From a virus, in the IMG/VR virus record IMGVR_UViG_3300033816_000156, positions 1 to 46,587 of that record: a DNA stretch of 46,587 bases; one strand, 5' to 3'. Shown here in pieces: positions 39,511-46,480 of this stretch. The number at the start of each line of letters is the position of its first letter. Position 1 is the first letter of the stretch. Both the position numbers and the translations under genes were made by a program. A model generated the notes under the pieces. It ran no database searches. It was not told where the DNA came from and saw only the letters and a program-made list of their open reading frames with translations.

Positions 39511-40868
39511 TGCAACTCCGCCCCTACCAGCAACAACTAATCAACGACATCCGCCTGCAGTACCAGCTAGGGCATAAGTCTGTCCTAGCAGTGCTGCCGA
39601 CCGGCGGCGGCAAGACGGTGTGCTTTAGCTACATCGCAGAGCAAGCCAGCCGCAAGGGCAATCGCGTGCTGGTGCTTGTGCACCGGCAAGAGCTGCTGGA
39701 TCAAGCCAGCCGCGCTATGCAAATGCCGCATGGCCGCATCAGCGCTGGCCGCAGCATGGATCTCAGCCATGCCGTGCAGATTGCCAGTGTGCAAACCGTT
39801 GCTCGCCGGCTGCACCTGCTGCCGCGTGATTTCTTCCAGCTCCTAGTGGTGGATGAGGCGCACCACACCACGGCTGGCACATGGGCCAAGGTGGTTCAGC
39901 ACTTTGCAGCCGCCAAGCTGCTGGGTGTGACGGCAACACCGATCCGTAGCGATGGCCGCGGCCTTGGCGAGCACTATCAATCCATGGTGCAAGGGCCAAC
40001 AGCGCAGCAGTTGACTGATGCTGGATTCCTTGCGGCTGCCAAGGTGCTGGCACCGCCTGGCTTCGACTCCACCGGCCTACGCAAGCGCATGGGTGACTTC
40101 GACCCCAAGGAGGCTGAGCAGCGCGTCGGCACGATCATGGGTGATTGCCTTGGCCACTACCGCAAGCACCTGCCAAGCCAGACGGCGATCGCGTTCTGCT
40201 GCAGCGTGGCGCACGCGGAGGCAGTGGCGCGGCTATTCCAGTCAGCAGGCATCGCTGCGGCCAGTATTGATGGCAGCATGGATACCACGCAGCGCCGGCA
40301 GCTGCTGCAGGACCTGGGCACCGGCAAGCTCAAGGTGCTGACCAGTTGCGCATTGATCGGTGAAGGCGTGGATGTGCCATCAGTCGGCGGCTGCATCCTG
40401 CTGCGCCCTACAGCAAGCGTGGCGCTGCATCTGCAGATGATTGGCCGATGCTTGCGCCCGCAACCTGGCAAGCGCGCCGTAGTGCTCGATCACGTCGGCA
40501 ACACGCTCAGGATGGGACACCACTTAGAGCCACGAGACTGGAACCTAGATGGCCTTAAAAAGCGCGACCGCGAGCAGGCGCCATCGGTCAAGGTCTGCCC
40601 GCAATGCTTCGCCACTAGTGCCAGTGCGGTGCAGGTATGCCGCGAGTGCGGTCATGTGTTTGCGCCACAGGAACGCCGCGAGCTGCAGCAGGTGGATGGT
40701 GAGTTGGTGGAGATGGCAGTGGCTAAGCGGCGCGAGCAGGGCGGCGCTCAAACGCTGCAGCAGTTGATCGCGCTAGGTCAGCAGCGGGGATACAAAAATC
40801 CAGTCGCATGGGCAAAGCACGTCCTAGCCGCACGCCAAACCAAAGGACAGTGGAGCAAAGTCAAGTGA
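39510..40868 (+). CDS. DEAD/DEAH-box helicase (SSL2/ResIII-like) with zinc motif
   Basis: The 452-aa protein has all main superfamily 2 motifs: Walker A PTGGGKT (30-36), DEAH (115-118), TATP (141-144) and a C-terminal HLQMIGRCLRPQPGK motif VI. A likely zinc ribbon follows, CPQCF with CRECGH. The ATG overlaps the stop of the upstream gene (TGATG); a GTG at 39507 is possible. Such SSL2-like helicases are common in phage replication modules next to VRR-NUC nucleases, as here. It may unwind replication or recombination intermediates. Confidence 0.92.
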   Translation: MQLRPYQQQLINDIRLQYQLGHKSVLAVLPTGGGKTVCFSYIAEQASRKGNRVLVLVHRQELLDQASRAMQMPHGRISAGRSMDLSHAVQIASVQTVARRLHLLPRDFFQLLVVDEAHHTTAGTWAKVVQHFAAAKLLGVTATPIRSDGRGLGEHYQSMVQGPTAQQLTDAGFLAAAKVLAPPGFDSTGLRKRMGDFDPKEAEQRVGTIMGDCLGHYRKHLPSQTAIAFCCSVAHAEAVARLFQSAGIAAASIDGSMDTTQRRQLLQDLGTGKLKVLTSCALIGEGVDVPSVGGCILLRPTASVALHLQMIGRCLRPQPGKRAVVLDHVGNTLRMGHHLEPRDWNLDGLKKRDREQAPSVKVCPQCFATSASAVQVCRECGHVFAPQERRELQQVDGELVEMAVAKRREQGGAQTLQQLIALGQQRGYKNPVAWAKHVLAARQTKGQWSKVK

Positions 40869-41416
40869 GCAAGTTTTGTATTGACCTCGAAGGCATGATG
40901 CTGCCTGATGCTATTGCCGCAGTTGTTGAGGCTTGGTATGAGGCGCAGAATGTGGAGTTCGCACAAGTAAAACGTGAAATCAGTGATGCTTCTGTCGCCG
41001 ACTTAGAGCGGCGTTGGGGCATCAGCCGTAATGCACTGAAGGCCAGGGCCAAGGCGTTGGGCATTGAGCTCCAGCGCAAGGGTCCAACGCTCACCGTGTG
41101 GCCCGGTGATCGCATCGCTGATGGTGATCGCTTGGATGAGCACTGCAAAGCAGGTGGCGCGTTGCGCACATTTAAATCGCGAACATTGGGCAATTTGATA
41201 CCCATGGCAGACCTCGCCGCGAGGTGGGGTATCACCGCCAACACCGTTAGCCGTCGCCTGAGACTCCTTGGCATCAAGCCGATCCGCCAAGGGAACTTCA
41301 GATTCGTGACCGCCGAACAGCTCGTCCTGGGCGATGAGCTGCAGCAACACATTCTCAGCGGCAAGCCGATGGAATTGTTTGCCTTAGAACGCCGCTACGC
41401 TGCCGCCACCGATTGA
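40865..41416 (+). CDS. DNA-binding protein with two helix-turn-helix segments
   Basis: The best start is the GTG at 40865, which overlaps the helicase stop (GTGA); a start at 40808 would lie deep inside the helicase gene. The 183-aa protein has one HTH near residues 43-67 (SVADLERRWGISRNALKARA) and a second near 118-143 (LIPMADLAARWGITANTVSR) followed by a wing-like GNFRFVTAEQL. This repeated excisionase-like fold suggests binding of a bipartite or inverted site. It lies between helicase and VRR-NUC genes and could be a replication initiator or regulator. Confidence 0.75.
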   Translation: MSKFCIDLEGMMLPDAIAAVVEAWYEAQNVEFAQVKREISDASVADLERRWGISRNALKARAKALGIELQRKGPTLTVWPGDRIADGDRLDEHCKAGGALRTFKSRTLGNLIPMADLAARWGITANTVSRRLRLLGIKPIRQGNFRFVTAEQLVLGDELQQHILSGKPMELFALERRYAAATD

Positions 41417-41427
41417 GCAGCTAAGCC

Positions 41428-41784
41428 TTGCCATCTGAACAGCAAATCCAGCAGCACATCCGCATCGCCTGCAGCACCGGCAACACGCGCCTGTTCCGCA
41501 ACAACACCGGCACGCTCAAGGACGCCAATGGCCGTCCGGTGCAGTTCGGCCTATGCAAGGGCAGCGCTGACCTGATCGGTTGGAAGCGCGTCACGGTGAC
41601 CGAGGAGATGGTCGGCACCCAAGTGGCGGTGTTTCTATCCATAGAGGTCAAGACCGCGACCGGCAGGCTGCGCCCTGAGCAGCAGCAGTGGCTGGATGCG
41701 GTCCAGGCGGCTGGCGGCATTGCGGGCGTGGCGCGCTCGGTCAGCGATGCAGAGCGGTTGCTCACGGTTGCCGATGGTGTATAG
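41428..41784 (+). CDS. VRR-NUC domain nuclease
   Basis: The 118-aa protein is a compact PD-(D/E)XK nuclease of the VRR-NUC family: FRNNTGTLKD near 23-32, the metal-binding GSAD (45-48) and EVK (73-75), and EQQQWLDAVQAAGG. It starts with TTG at 41428. VRR-NUC proteins cut branched DNA and often accompany SNF2-type helicases in phages, which matches its neighbours. A sigma-70-like promoter lies in the last bases of the gene. Confidence 0.9.
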   Translation: MPSEQQIQQHIRIACSTGNTRLFRNNTGTLKDANGRPVQFGLCKGSADLIGWKRVTVTEEMVGTQVAVFLSIEVKTATGRLRPEQQQWLDAVQAAGGIAGVARSVSDAERLLTVADGV

Positions 41785-41785
41785 T
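41758..41785 (+). promoter_or_regulatory. Putative promoter P1 (first copy of cassette)
   Basis: TTGCTC at 41758-41763 and TATAGT at 41780-41785 are separated by a 16-base spacer (ACGGTTGCCGATGGTG). The spacer matches that of P2 (42251-42266) at 13 of 16 positions, and the distance is the same. The conserved spacer means the element was duplicated or is recognised in detail, possibly by the phage sigma factor. The downstream leader is 138 bases long. Confidence 0.6.
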
Positions 41786-41887
41786 GGTTGCACGAGGGGA
41801 GAGGATCTCTCGCTAAACCGAACCTCCGCGGAACCGGGTACACGACGCGTCACCACGAGCCCAACACGCCCTAAGTAAGGCTGCACC

Positions 41888-41902
41888 GCCGGTTGGCCCG
41901 GC
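41888..41902 (+). promoter_or_regulatory. Leader hairpin H1 upstream of the RlpA-like gene
   Basis: GCCGG-TTGGC-CCGGC forms a 5-bp stem with a 5-base loop and is followed by ACCCAAA. It lies 21 bases before the RlpA-like ATG. The same structure occurs at 42281-42295 with a different loop. The rest of the leader (41786-41887) has only a small GAGAG/CTCTC hairpin at 41799-41811 and no gene. Confidence 0.6.
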
Positions 41903-41923
41903 ACCCAAATCACCTCAAGCATC

Positions 41924-42238
41924 ATGCGTGCACTGATCGCTGCAGCAATCCTGCTGCTGTCGCCTGCTCAAGCCCGGCAGGTGACTGCCACCGTCTATGA
42001 CGGCTGGTATCACGGGCGCACCACGTACTGCGGCGGCACCTACCGCCACTGGGACGTGTCCGCCGCGCATCCATGGCTGCCATGCGGCACGCGCGTCACG
42101 GTGCAACACCGCGGGCGACTGCTAACCGTACCCGTTACTGATCGCTGCGACTGCGGATCGCTGGATCTCAGCGCCGGCGCCGCCTACCGCCTTGGCGTGC
42201 CGCTAGATGGCACCGCAACTGTGTCGATCCGTTACTGA
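41924..42238 (+). CDS. Exported RlpA-like double-psi beta-barrel protein
   Basis: The 104-aa product has a signal peptide (hydrophobic residues 4-13, likely cut after AQA at 17) and one double-psi beta-barrel domain with the RlpA pattern: AAHPWLPCGTRVTV at 47-60, VPVTDRC at 69-75 and LDLSAGAAYRLG at 80-91. Four cysteines (36, 54, 75 and 77) could form disulfides outside the cytoplasm. RlpA proteins act on peptidoglycan. Its own promoter in the early region, far from the lysis genes, suggests action on the envelope during infection rather than final lysis. Confidence 0.8.
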   Translation: MRALIAAAILLLSPAQARQVTATVYDGWYHGRTTYCGGTYRHWDVSAAHPWLPCGTRVTVQHRGRLLTVPVTDRCDCGSLDLSAGAAYRLGVPLDGTATVSIRY

Positions 42239-42244
42239 TCACGG

Positions 42245-42272
42245 TTGACCACGGCTGCAGATGGTGTAGGAT
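42245..42272 (+). promoter_or_regulatory. Putative promoter P2 (second copy of cassette)
   Basis: TTGACC at 42245-42250 and TAGGAT at 42267-42272 flank a 16-base spacer (ACGGCTGCAGATGGTG) that closely matches P1. The start point would fall near 42279, so the transcript would begin almost directly with hairpin H2. It should drive the membrane-HTH gene and perhaps the RecE/bet/ssb operon behind it. Confidence 0.65.
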
Positions 42273-42280
42273 ACGCACAA

Positions 42281-42295
42281 GCCGGAAGACCCGGC
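42281..42295 (+). promoter_or_regulatory. Leader hairpin H2 upstream of the membrane-HTH gene
   Basis: GCCGG-AAGAC-CCGGC is a 5-bp stem with a 5-base loop, followed by ACCCCAAA and the ATG 17 bases on. Stem and 3' flank match H1 while the loop differs, so the structure rather than the loop is conserved. It may protect the 5' end or control translation. Confidence 0.6.
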
Positions 42296-42312
42296 ACCCC
42301 AAACCGAGAACC

Positions 42313-42507
42313 ATGCTCACAACCGCACTGCTGATCATCTGGAAACTGCTGCTGCCGCTGCTGGTAGTAGTCGCCGTGATCGACTGGCTAACCGCCTCAG
42401 ACGACCGCCGCATTCGCGTACTGCGCCGCACTGGCCTGAGCCAGAAGCGCATTGCCGACCGCCTCAACCTGTCCACCTATCGCGTCCGTAAGGCGCTGAT
42501 GGCATGA
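42313..42507 (+). CDS. Membrane-anchored helix-turn-helix protein (64 aa)
   Basis: The product has one N-terminal transmembrane segment (LLIIWKLLLPLLVVVAVIDW, residues 6-25) and then a basic helix-turn-helix (residues about 32-62: RIRVLRRTGLSQKRIADRLN, STYRVRKAL). No linker or sensor domain is present. It could tether DNA to the membrane or regulate genes from there. It has its own promoter P2 and leader hairpin, and overlaps the next small gene by 4 bases. Confidence 0.78.
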   Translation: MLTTALLIIWKLLLPLLVVVAVIDWLTASDDRRIRVLRRTGLSQKRIADRLNLSTYRVRKALMA

Positions 42508-42629
42508 ACAATCTGAACCGCTTTGCCGTGCTGGCAATCATCTTCGGTGTCTGGGCAATGGCCTATGACACCGGCCGCCAGCAGCCCGCTTACAGCCATC
42601 ACGCCTGCCAAGAGCAACTCAAGCCATGA
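42504..42629 (+). CDS. Small single-span membrane protein (41 aa)
   Basis: The frame is ATGA-coupled on both sides (42504 and 42626) and encodes MNNLNRFAVLAIIFGVWAMA followed by a short hydrophilic tail with one cysteine. Residues 7-20 are hydrophobic, so a membrane span is likely. It was too short for usual calling but fits exactly between two coupled genes. Function unknown. Confidence 0.72.
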   Translation: MNNLNRFAVLAIIFGVWAMAYDTGRQQPAYSHHACQEQLKP

Positions 42630-42826
42630 CCGAATCAGACATTTACTGGACATTTGCCACTGCCTACCAGCACGGCGGTGGATTCTTCCAAGCGCTAGCT
42701 GCCGCTGGCATGAAAGCCGACCCCGGCAACAAGCGCCGCCTGATGGATGCGTTCCCTGAACTGGTCGCTACCTACGGCACCGCCAGCCGGATGCACCGCC
42801 AGCTGCGCAGTGGGGCAGCGGTATGA
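42626..42826 (+). CDS. Small conserved protein upstream of the RecE-like gene (66 aa)
   Basis: The product has an aromatic start (ESDIYWTFATAYQHGGGFFQ), a middle LAAAGMKADPGNKRRLMDAF and an ATYGTASRMHRQLR end. I recall similar small proteins in cyanophage early operons. It is coupled by 4-base overlaps to the small membrane gene and to the RecE-like gene. Function unknown. Confidence 0.75.
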   Translation: MTESDIYWTFATAYQHGGGFFQALAAAGMKADPGNKRRLMDAFPELVATYGTASRMHRQLRSGAAV

Positions 42827-43614
42827 CCAGCAACGCCGACTACCACGCCGATCCGGCGGTCAGCGCTTCGCACCTGCACGCAGTGGCCAAGTCGCCCTAC
42901 CACTATTGGAGCCGCTACCTCGACCCCAAGCGCAGTGCACCCGAGCCAACTGCTGCTATGCGGCTTGGCTCACTGGTGCATTGCGCAGTGCTGGAACCGG
43001 AGGAGCTGCTGCAGCGCTATGGCGTCTGCGGGCCGCGAAATACCAAAGCCGGCAAGGAGCAGGCGGATCGGATGGCCGCTGCTGGCATTGAAGCGGTCAC
43101 GCAATCCGACATGGCACTGGCGCTATCCATGGCTGCCAGCGTCCGCGTGCATCCTGCAGCAGCAGCACTGCTTGCCCATGGCAAGGCTGAGCAGTCCTTC
43201 TGGTGGGATGACGCCGCCACTGGGCTGCGCTGCAAGTGCCGCCCTGACTGGTATGACGGCGCCACTGTGGTGGATCTCAAGACCACCACGGATGCCAGCC
43301 CTGCCGGCTTCGCCCGTAGCGTGGCTACCTTCCGCTACCATGTGCAAGCGAGCCACTACCTAGCCGGCTTGCACGGTGCTGAGCGGTTTGTGTTCATTGC
43401 CGTTGAAAAGACTGCTCCGTACGCGGTTGCGGTCTACGAGCTGGACGCCGCGGCCATGGCTGCTGGTGATGAGCTGCGGCAACGTGACATGCGCGTGATC
43501 GCCGACTGCCAAGCCACCAAGGAGTGGCCGGGTTACGGCGACACGTGCCAAGCGCTCAGCCTGCCTTCATGGGCATTAACTGCCAACCCAACTATCACAT
43601 CCGATGACTTCTAG
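42823..43614 (+). CDS. RecE-like PD-(D/E)XK exonuclease
   Basis: This 263-aa protein shows the RecE/YqaJ-like core: an SASHLHAVAKSPYHYWSRYL start, MRLGSLVHCAVLEP (His53), RPDW (Asp142), VVDLKTTTDASP with Asp151 and Lys153, and FRYHVQASHYLAG. It should digest 5' ends of double-stranded DNA to expose 3' single strands for Bet. The bet gene begins inside its last 11 bases, the typical coupling. The C-terminal 20 residues are also present at the left end of the window. Confidence 0.88.
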   Translation: MTSNADYHADPAVSASHLHAVAKSPYHYWSRYLDPKRSAPEPTAAMRLGSLVHCAVLEPEELLQRYGVCGPRNTKAGKEQADRMAAAGIEAVTQSDMALALSMAASVRVHPAAAALLAHGKAEQSFWWDDAATGLRCKCRPDWYDGATVVDLKTTTDASPAGFARSVATFRYHVQASHYLAGLHGAERFVFIAVEKTAPYAVAVYELDAAAMAAGDELRQRDMRVIADCQATKEWPGYGDTCQALSLPSWALTANPTITSDDF

Positions 43615-44359
43615 CATCACGCTCTGGACACCAGAGCAAACGCAGCTGATCTCAACCACCATTGCGCCTGGCTGCAGCAATGACGAGTTGCGCCTGTTTG
43701 CCTACGCCTGCCAGCGCACTGGACTGGATCCGTTCAGCAAACAGATCTACGCCATCAAGCGTGGCGGCAAGATGACCATCCAAGCCGGCATTGACGGCTT
43801 GCGTGCCATTGCCGAGCGCACCGGGCAACTTGATGGCAGCATCACTGAATGGTGCGGTGAAGACGGCCAGTGGACTGATGTATGGCTGGGCAGCAAGCCA
43901 CCTGCCGCGGCCAAGACCACTATCTGGCGCAAAGGTGCCAACCATCCATTTACTGGCGTTGCACGCTTTGCTGACTACAACGCCGGCCAAGGCTTGTGGT
44001 CCAAGATGGGCGCAGCGATGATCGCCAAATGCTCTGAGGCATTGGCACTGCGCAAGGCGTTTCCCGCAGACATGTCCGGTGTCTACAGCACCGATGAGAT
44101 GCAGCAGGCAGAGGTGGAGCCGGTGACCGTTACCGCTGCACCCACGCTCCCGGCAGGCGACGCCAAGCTGTTCCAAGCCGGTAAGGCTGCGATTGCCAAG
44201 GCCGACACGCTGGACAAGCTGCAGGAGGTGGTAGCGCGCATGGATAAGCGCAAGCCTGATCTCAGCGATGAGCAGAACGATGAGTTGCTGCGCCTTGCTG
44301 TAGAGCGCGAAGCGGTGCTATCCGACACGCCATCGGAGGATCCCTTCGCTGATGACTGA
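43604..44359 (+). CDS. bet: Bet/RecT-family single-strand annealing protein, copy B
   Basis: The 251-aa protein equals copy A except for two scattered residues (Thr to Ile in the STTEW segment, Ala to Thr near 180) and a rewritten stretch just before the tail (residues about 224-243). The acidic EDPFADD end is the same. It follows the complete RecE-like gene here, so this is the intact exonuclease/annealase pair of the window. It should promote annealing during phage recombination and concatemer formation. Confidence 0.93.
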   Translation: MTSSITLWTPEQTQLISTTIAPGCSNDELRLFAYACQRTGLDPFSKQIYAIKRGGKMTIQAGIDGLRAIAERTGQLDGSITEWCGEDGQWTDVWLGSKPPAAAKTTIWRKGANHPFTGVARFADYNAGQGLWSKMGAAMIAKCSEALALRKAFPADMSGVYSTDEMQQAEVEPVTVTAAPTLPAGDAKLFQAGKAAIAKADTLDKLQEVVARMDKRKPDLSDEQNDELLRLAVEREAVLSDTPSEDPFADD

Positions 44360-44561
44360 ACCATTCCTCACTACTGATGAGCTGGCAGCACGTTGGGGGT
44401 TGAAGCCAGCAGCCATCAAAAACCAACGTGCACGCGGTATTGGCCCTGCTTACGTCACCGCACCACGCATTGGCCTGCCAGCAGGCACGCCACGTGTCCG
44501 TTATCCCCTTGCACAAGTCTTGGCTTTTGAAGAAGCCAATGGCATCACACCACTGAACTGA
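44352..44561 (+). CDS. Small HTH DNA-binding protein, copy B
   Basis: The 69-aa excisionase/MerR-like HTH differs from copy A by two substitutions (Ile to Val and Leu to Pro in the wing region). Here the only sensible start is ATG 44352, which settles the start of copy A. It overlaps bet by 8 bases and precedes ssb by one base. Confidence 0.8.
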   Translation: MTEPFLTTDELAARWGLKPAAIKNQRARGIGPAYVTAPRIGLPAGTPRVRYPLAQVLAFEEANGITPLN

Positions 44562-44562
44562 C

Positions 44563-44913
44563 ATGAGCCTTTACGCAACCGGCATCGTTCGCATCATCAC
44601 CGACCCGCAACTGCGTGCCTTTGAATCCGGCACCATGGTTGCCAACTTCGCAGGTGGCATCCAGGAAGGCAAAGACAAAGACGGCAACTGGATCAATAAC
44701 GCAATCGACTGCGAGATCTGGGGCAAATCTGCTGAGCTGATCGTTGATAAGCTCAAAAAAGGCGACAGCATTCTTGTAACCGGTGCCGTACGCCGGCAAG
44801 AGTGGAACGACAAGGAGACCGGTGCCAAGCGCAGCAAGCATGTGCTCAGCATCCAGCGCTTTGAATTCATGCCACGCGGCGCAGCAACTACCAGCGAGGA
44901 GCCTGTGTTCTGA
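44563..44913 (+). CDS. ssb: Single-stranded DNA-binding protein, copy B
   Basis: The 116-aa OB-fold protein is identical to copy A, with the acidic SEEPVF tip, although 20 bases differ. All differences are synonymous, nearly all at third positions. Function and context are as for copy A, here behind a complete RecE-like/bet pair. Confidence 0.95.
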   Translation: MSLYATGIVRIITDPQLRAFESGTMVANFAGGIQEGKDKDGNWINNAIDCEIWGKSAELIVDKLKKGDSILVTGAVRRQEWNDKETGAKRSKHVLSIQRFEFMPRGAATTSEEPVF

Positions 44914-45068
44914 TGAATCAAACCACACTTGATATTGCATTCAAGGAGTGGTGGGAGGCGTCCTACGGGCGCCCTCCCGGCACCCATGCAGTGATGACAC
45001 ACGTGGCATTTGCCGCGCATATTCTTGAACTCCTGGAGCTGATGCAAGATGATCAACCACAAGACTGA
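44913..45068 (+). CDS. Small conserved protein of unknown function, copy B (51 aa)
   Basis: The product matches copy A up to the MQD segment with two substitutions (Glu to Asp, His to Pro) and then ends in DQPQD. This is probably the original end, since copy A is altered by a deletion there. It overlaps ssb by one base and the next gene by 20 bases. Confidence 0.75.
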   Translation: MNQTTLDIAFKEWWEASYGRPPGTHAVMTHVAFAAHILELLELMQDDQPQD

Positions 45069-45204
45069 ACAGCGCCGTGATGACTACTTGCAGTGGCTGT
45101 ACGAGCAAAGCGGCCGGACCTGCTGCACCTACACCGGGCTATATCAACAGCGCATTGCTGATCTGGTCCGCCGCGATATGGCAGAGGTATTGGGTGATGA
45201 GTGA
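45049..45204 (+). CDS. Small protein present only in copy B (51 aa)
   Basis: The frame encodes INHKTEQRRDDYLQWLYEQS, a CC pair in RTCCTYTGLY, and a helical RIADLVRRDMAEVLGDE end. It lies between the 51-aa protein and DUF3310 with overlaps on both sides. Copy A lacks it through a 148-base deletion between two GATGA pentamers (45048 and 45196 in copy B). I do not recognise the family; with its YLQWLYEQ core it looks like a small helical protein. Confidence 0.68.
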   Translation: MINHKTEQRRDDYLQWLYEQSGRTCCTYTGLYQQRIADLVRRDMAEVLGDE

Positions 45205-45415
45205 TCTCGTCAACCATCCGCCGCATTACAAGCACGGCGACATTGAGTGCATCCAAGCCATTAAGGCAGCACTCGGTGATGACGGCTTTCGCGCTTACTG
45301 CAAAGGCAACGTCATCAAATACCTATGGCGTGCCGAGCACAAGGGCAATGCCGATCAGGACTACGGCAAAGCCGACTGGTACATGCGCAGGTTGCTGCTG
45401 CATGTAGATGAGTGA
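45197..45415 (+). CDS. DUF3310 family protein, copy B
   Basis: The ATG at 45197 gives a 72-aa protein with VNHPPHYKHGDIECIQAIKA and GNVIKYLWRAEHKGNADQDY; starts further upstream in this frame lie inside the preceding gene. It differs from copy A at a few residues and in the last three. Its role in nucleotide metabolism is not defined. It overlaps the HTH gene by 8 bases. Confidence 0.87.
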   Translation: MSDLVNHPPHYKHGDIECIQAIKAALGDDGFRAYCKGNVIKYLWRAEHKGNADQDYGKADWYMRRLLLHVDE

Positions 45416-45593
45416 TCCGTTTAAGCGCGGCGAGGCAAACTACGCCGCGTTTCTTACAGAAGATCACGTGCGCGAGCTGCGCCAGTTGCGTGTTGCTGGT
45501 AACAGCTACAGACAACTGGCAGAACGCTACGGCATCGACAAGAAACACGCATGGCGCATCTGCCAACGCATTGCATGGAGCTGGCTTGAATGA
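45408..45593 (+). CDS. Small HTH protein, allele B of the variable regulator locus
   Basis: The 61-aa product has the HTH pattern FLTEDHVRELRQLRVAGNSY and LAERYGIDKKHAWRICQRIA, like the DNA-binding part of phage HNH enzymes, but no nuclease. Compared with allele A (1702-1893) the layout is the same and similarity low, mainly LT...(E)LRQL and the YGI turn. The recognition helix differs completely, so the two probably bind different sites. Confidence 0.78.
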   Translation: MSDPFKRGEANYAAFLTEDHVRELRQLRVAGNSYRQLAERYGIDKKHAWRICQRIAWSWLE

Positions 45594-45925
45594 CACAAGA
45601 ACATCCCATCACCCCACCGCCTGAGCTGGTGCAAGCGTGGTCCGACGAGGCATTGACCGCCTCTGGAATGTTTGAAGTCAAGATGAATTTTGCCACCTAT
45701 GCCGCCCGCTGGGGCAGCGACCAAGAGCTGAAGGCGTGCTGTGAGTGGGTCAAAAGCAAGCAGACCTATTGGGCGCACGACGAACTCCGCGCCAGCCGCC
45801 GGCCCAAGCCGCCGAGCTTGAAGGAGCAGGCGCTTGACGAGCTGCACATCAGTTTCGACAGGGGCTACCTCAAGGAAGGAGCTGCCGACACCATCCGCCG
45901 CGCATTGGAGCAGCTCCCCGATTAG
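45590..45925 (+). CDS. Conserved cyanophage-type small protein, full-length allele B (111 aa)
   Basis: The protein starts EHPITPPPELVQAWSDEALT, contains YAARWGSDQELKACCEWVKS and RRPKPPSLKEQALDELHISF, and ends in DTIRRALEQLPD. This is the complete form; copy A lost about 109 bases near the end. The middle also differs between copies by a short insertion and several substitutions, more than in the other genes. Function unknown. Confidence 0.8.
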   Translation: MTQEHPITPPPELVQAWSDEALTASGMFEVKMNFATYAARWGSDQELKACCEWVKSKQTYWAHDELRASRRPKPPSLKEQALDELHISFDRGYLKEGAADTIRRALEQLPD

Positions 45926-45949
45926 CCAAGCCCACTATTTACTCAACCA

Positions 45950-46480
45950 ATGACCATTCTCTGCGACTACGAAATCAAAGCGCTGTGCACCGACGGCATG
46001 GTGCCGAACTACGACGAGGCATTGATCAATCCTGCCAGCCTTGATCTACGGCTTGGTGACACGATCATGATCGAGTCCGCCGAAAACCTCAACATGCGGC
46101 CACTCAGCATTGCAGGACGCACGGCGGAAAATCCGTACGAACTCAAGCCAGGGCAATTCATCCTTGCACAGACGATTGAAGTGTTCAACATGCCGGAGAA
46201 CATTGCCGGCCTGTTCTTTCTTAAGTCAAGCCGCGCGCGGGAAGGCTACGAAAATCTGCACGCCGGTTACGCAGATCCTGGCTGGCATGGCAGCGTGCTG
46301 ACCTTGGAGCTGAAGAACTCACGCCAGATCCTGCCGCTGCCGCTTTGGCCTGGCTTAAAGATCGGGCAGATGGTGTTCTTCCGCATGAGCCAGCAGCCGG
46401 TGACCAGCTACAGCGTTACAGGCCATTACAACTCAGACATCACGACGACGGCCTCGAAGCAGTTCCTCAGCGGCATCTAG
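45950..46480 (+). CDS. dcd: dCTP deaminase family protein (Dcd/dUTPase fold), copy B
   Basis: The 176-aa protein differs from copy A at one residue (Leu to Ile in the SRQLLPLPLW segment) despite many silent changes. The INPASLDLRLGD, KSSRAREGY and AGYADPGWHG motifs and Glu120 are intact. In this copy 24 bases separate it from the upstream gene, whereas copy A has a 4-base overlap created by the deletion. Confidence 0.88.
   Translation: MTILCDYEIKALCTDGMVPNYDEALINPASLDLRLGDTIMIESAENLNMRPLSIAGRTAENPYELKPGQFILAQTIEVFNMPENIAGLFFLKSSRAREGYENLHAGYADPGWHGSVLTLELKNSRQILPLPLWPGLKIGQMVFFRMSQQPVTSYSVTGHYNSDITTTASKQFLSGI

Noticed and set aside
44965-44990. CCCGGCACCCATG string resembling the 3' part of the leader hairpins
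   Set aside because: It lies inside the coding region of the small protein after ssb, lacks the GCCGG partner arm and has no promoter before it.
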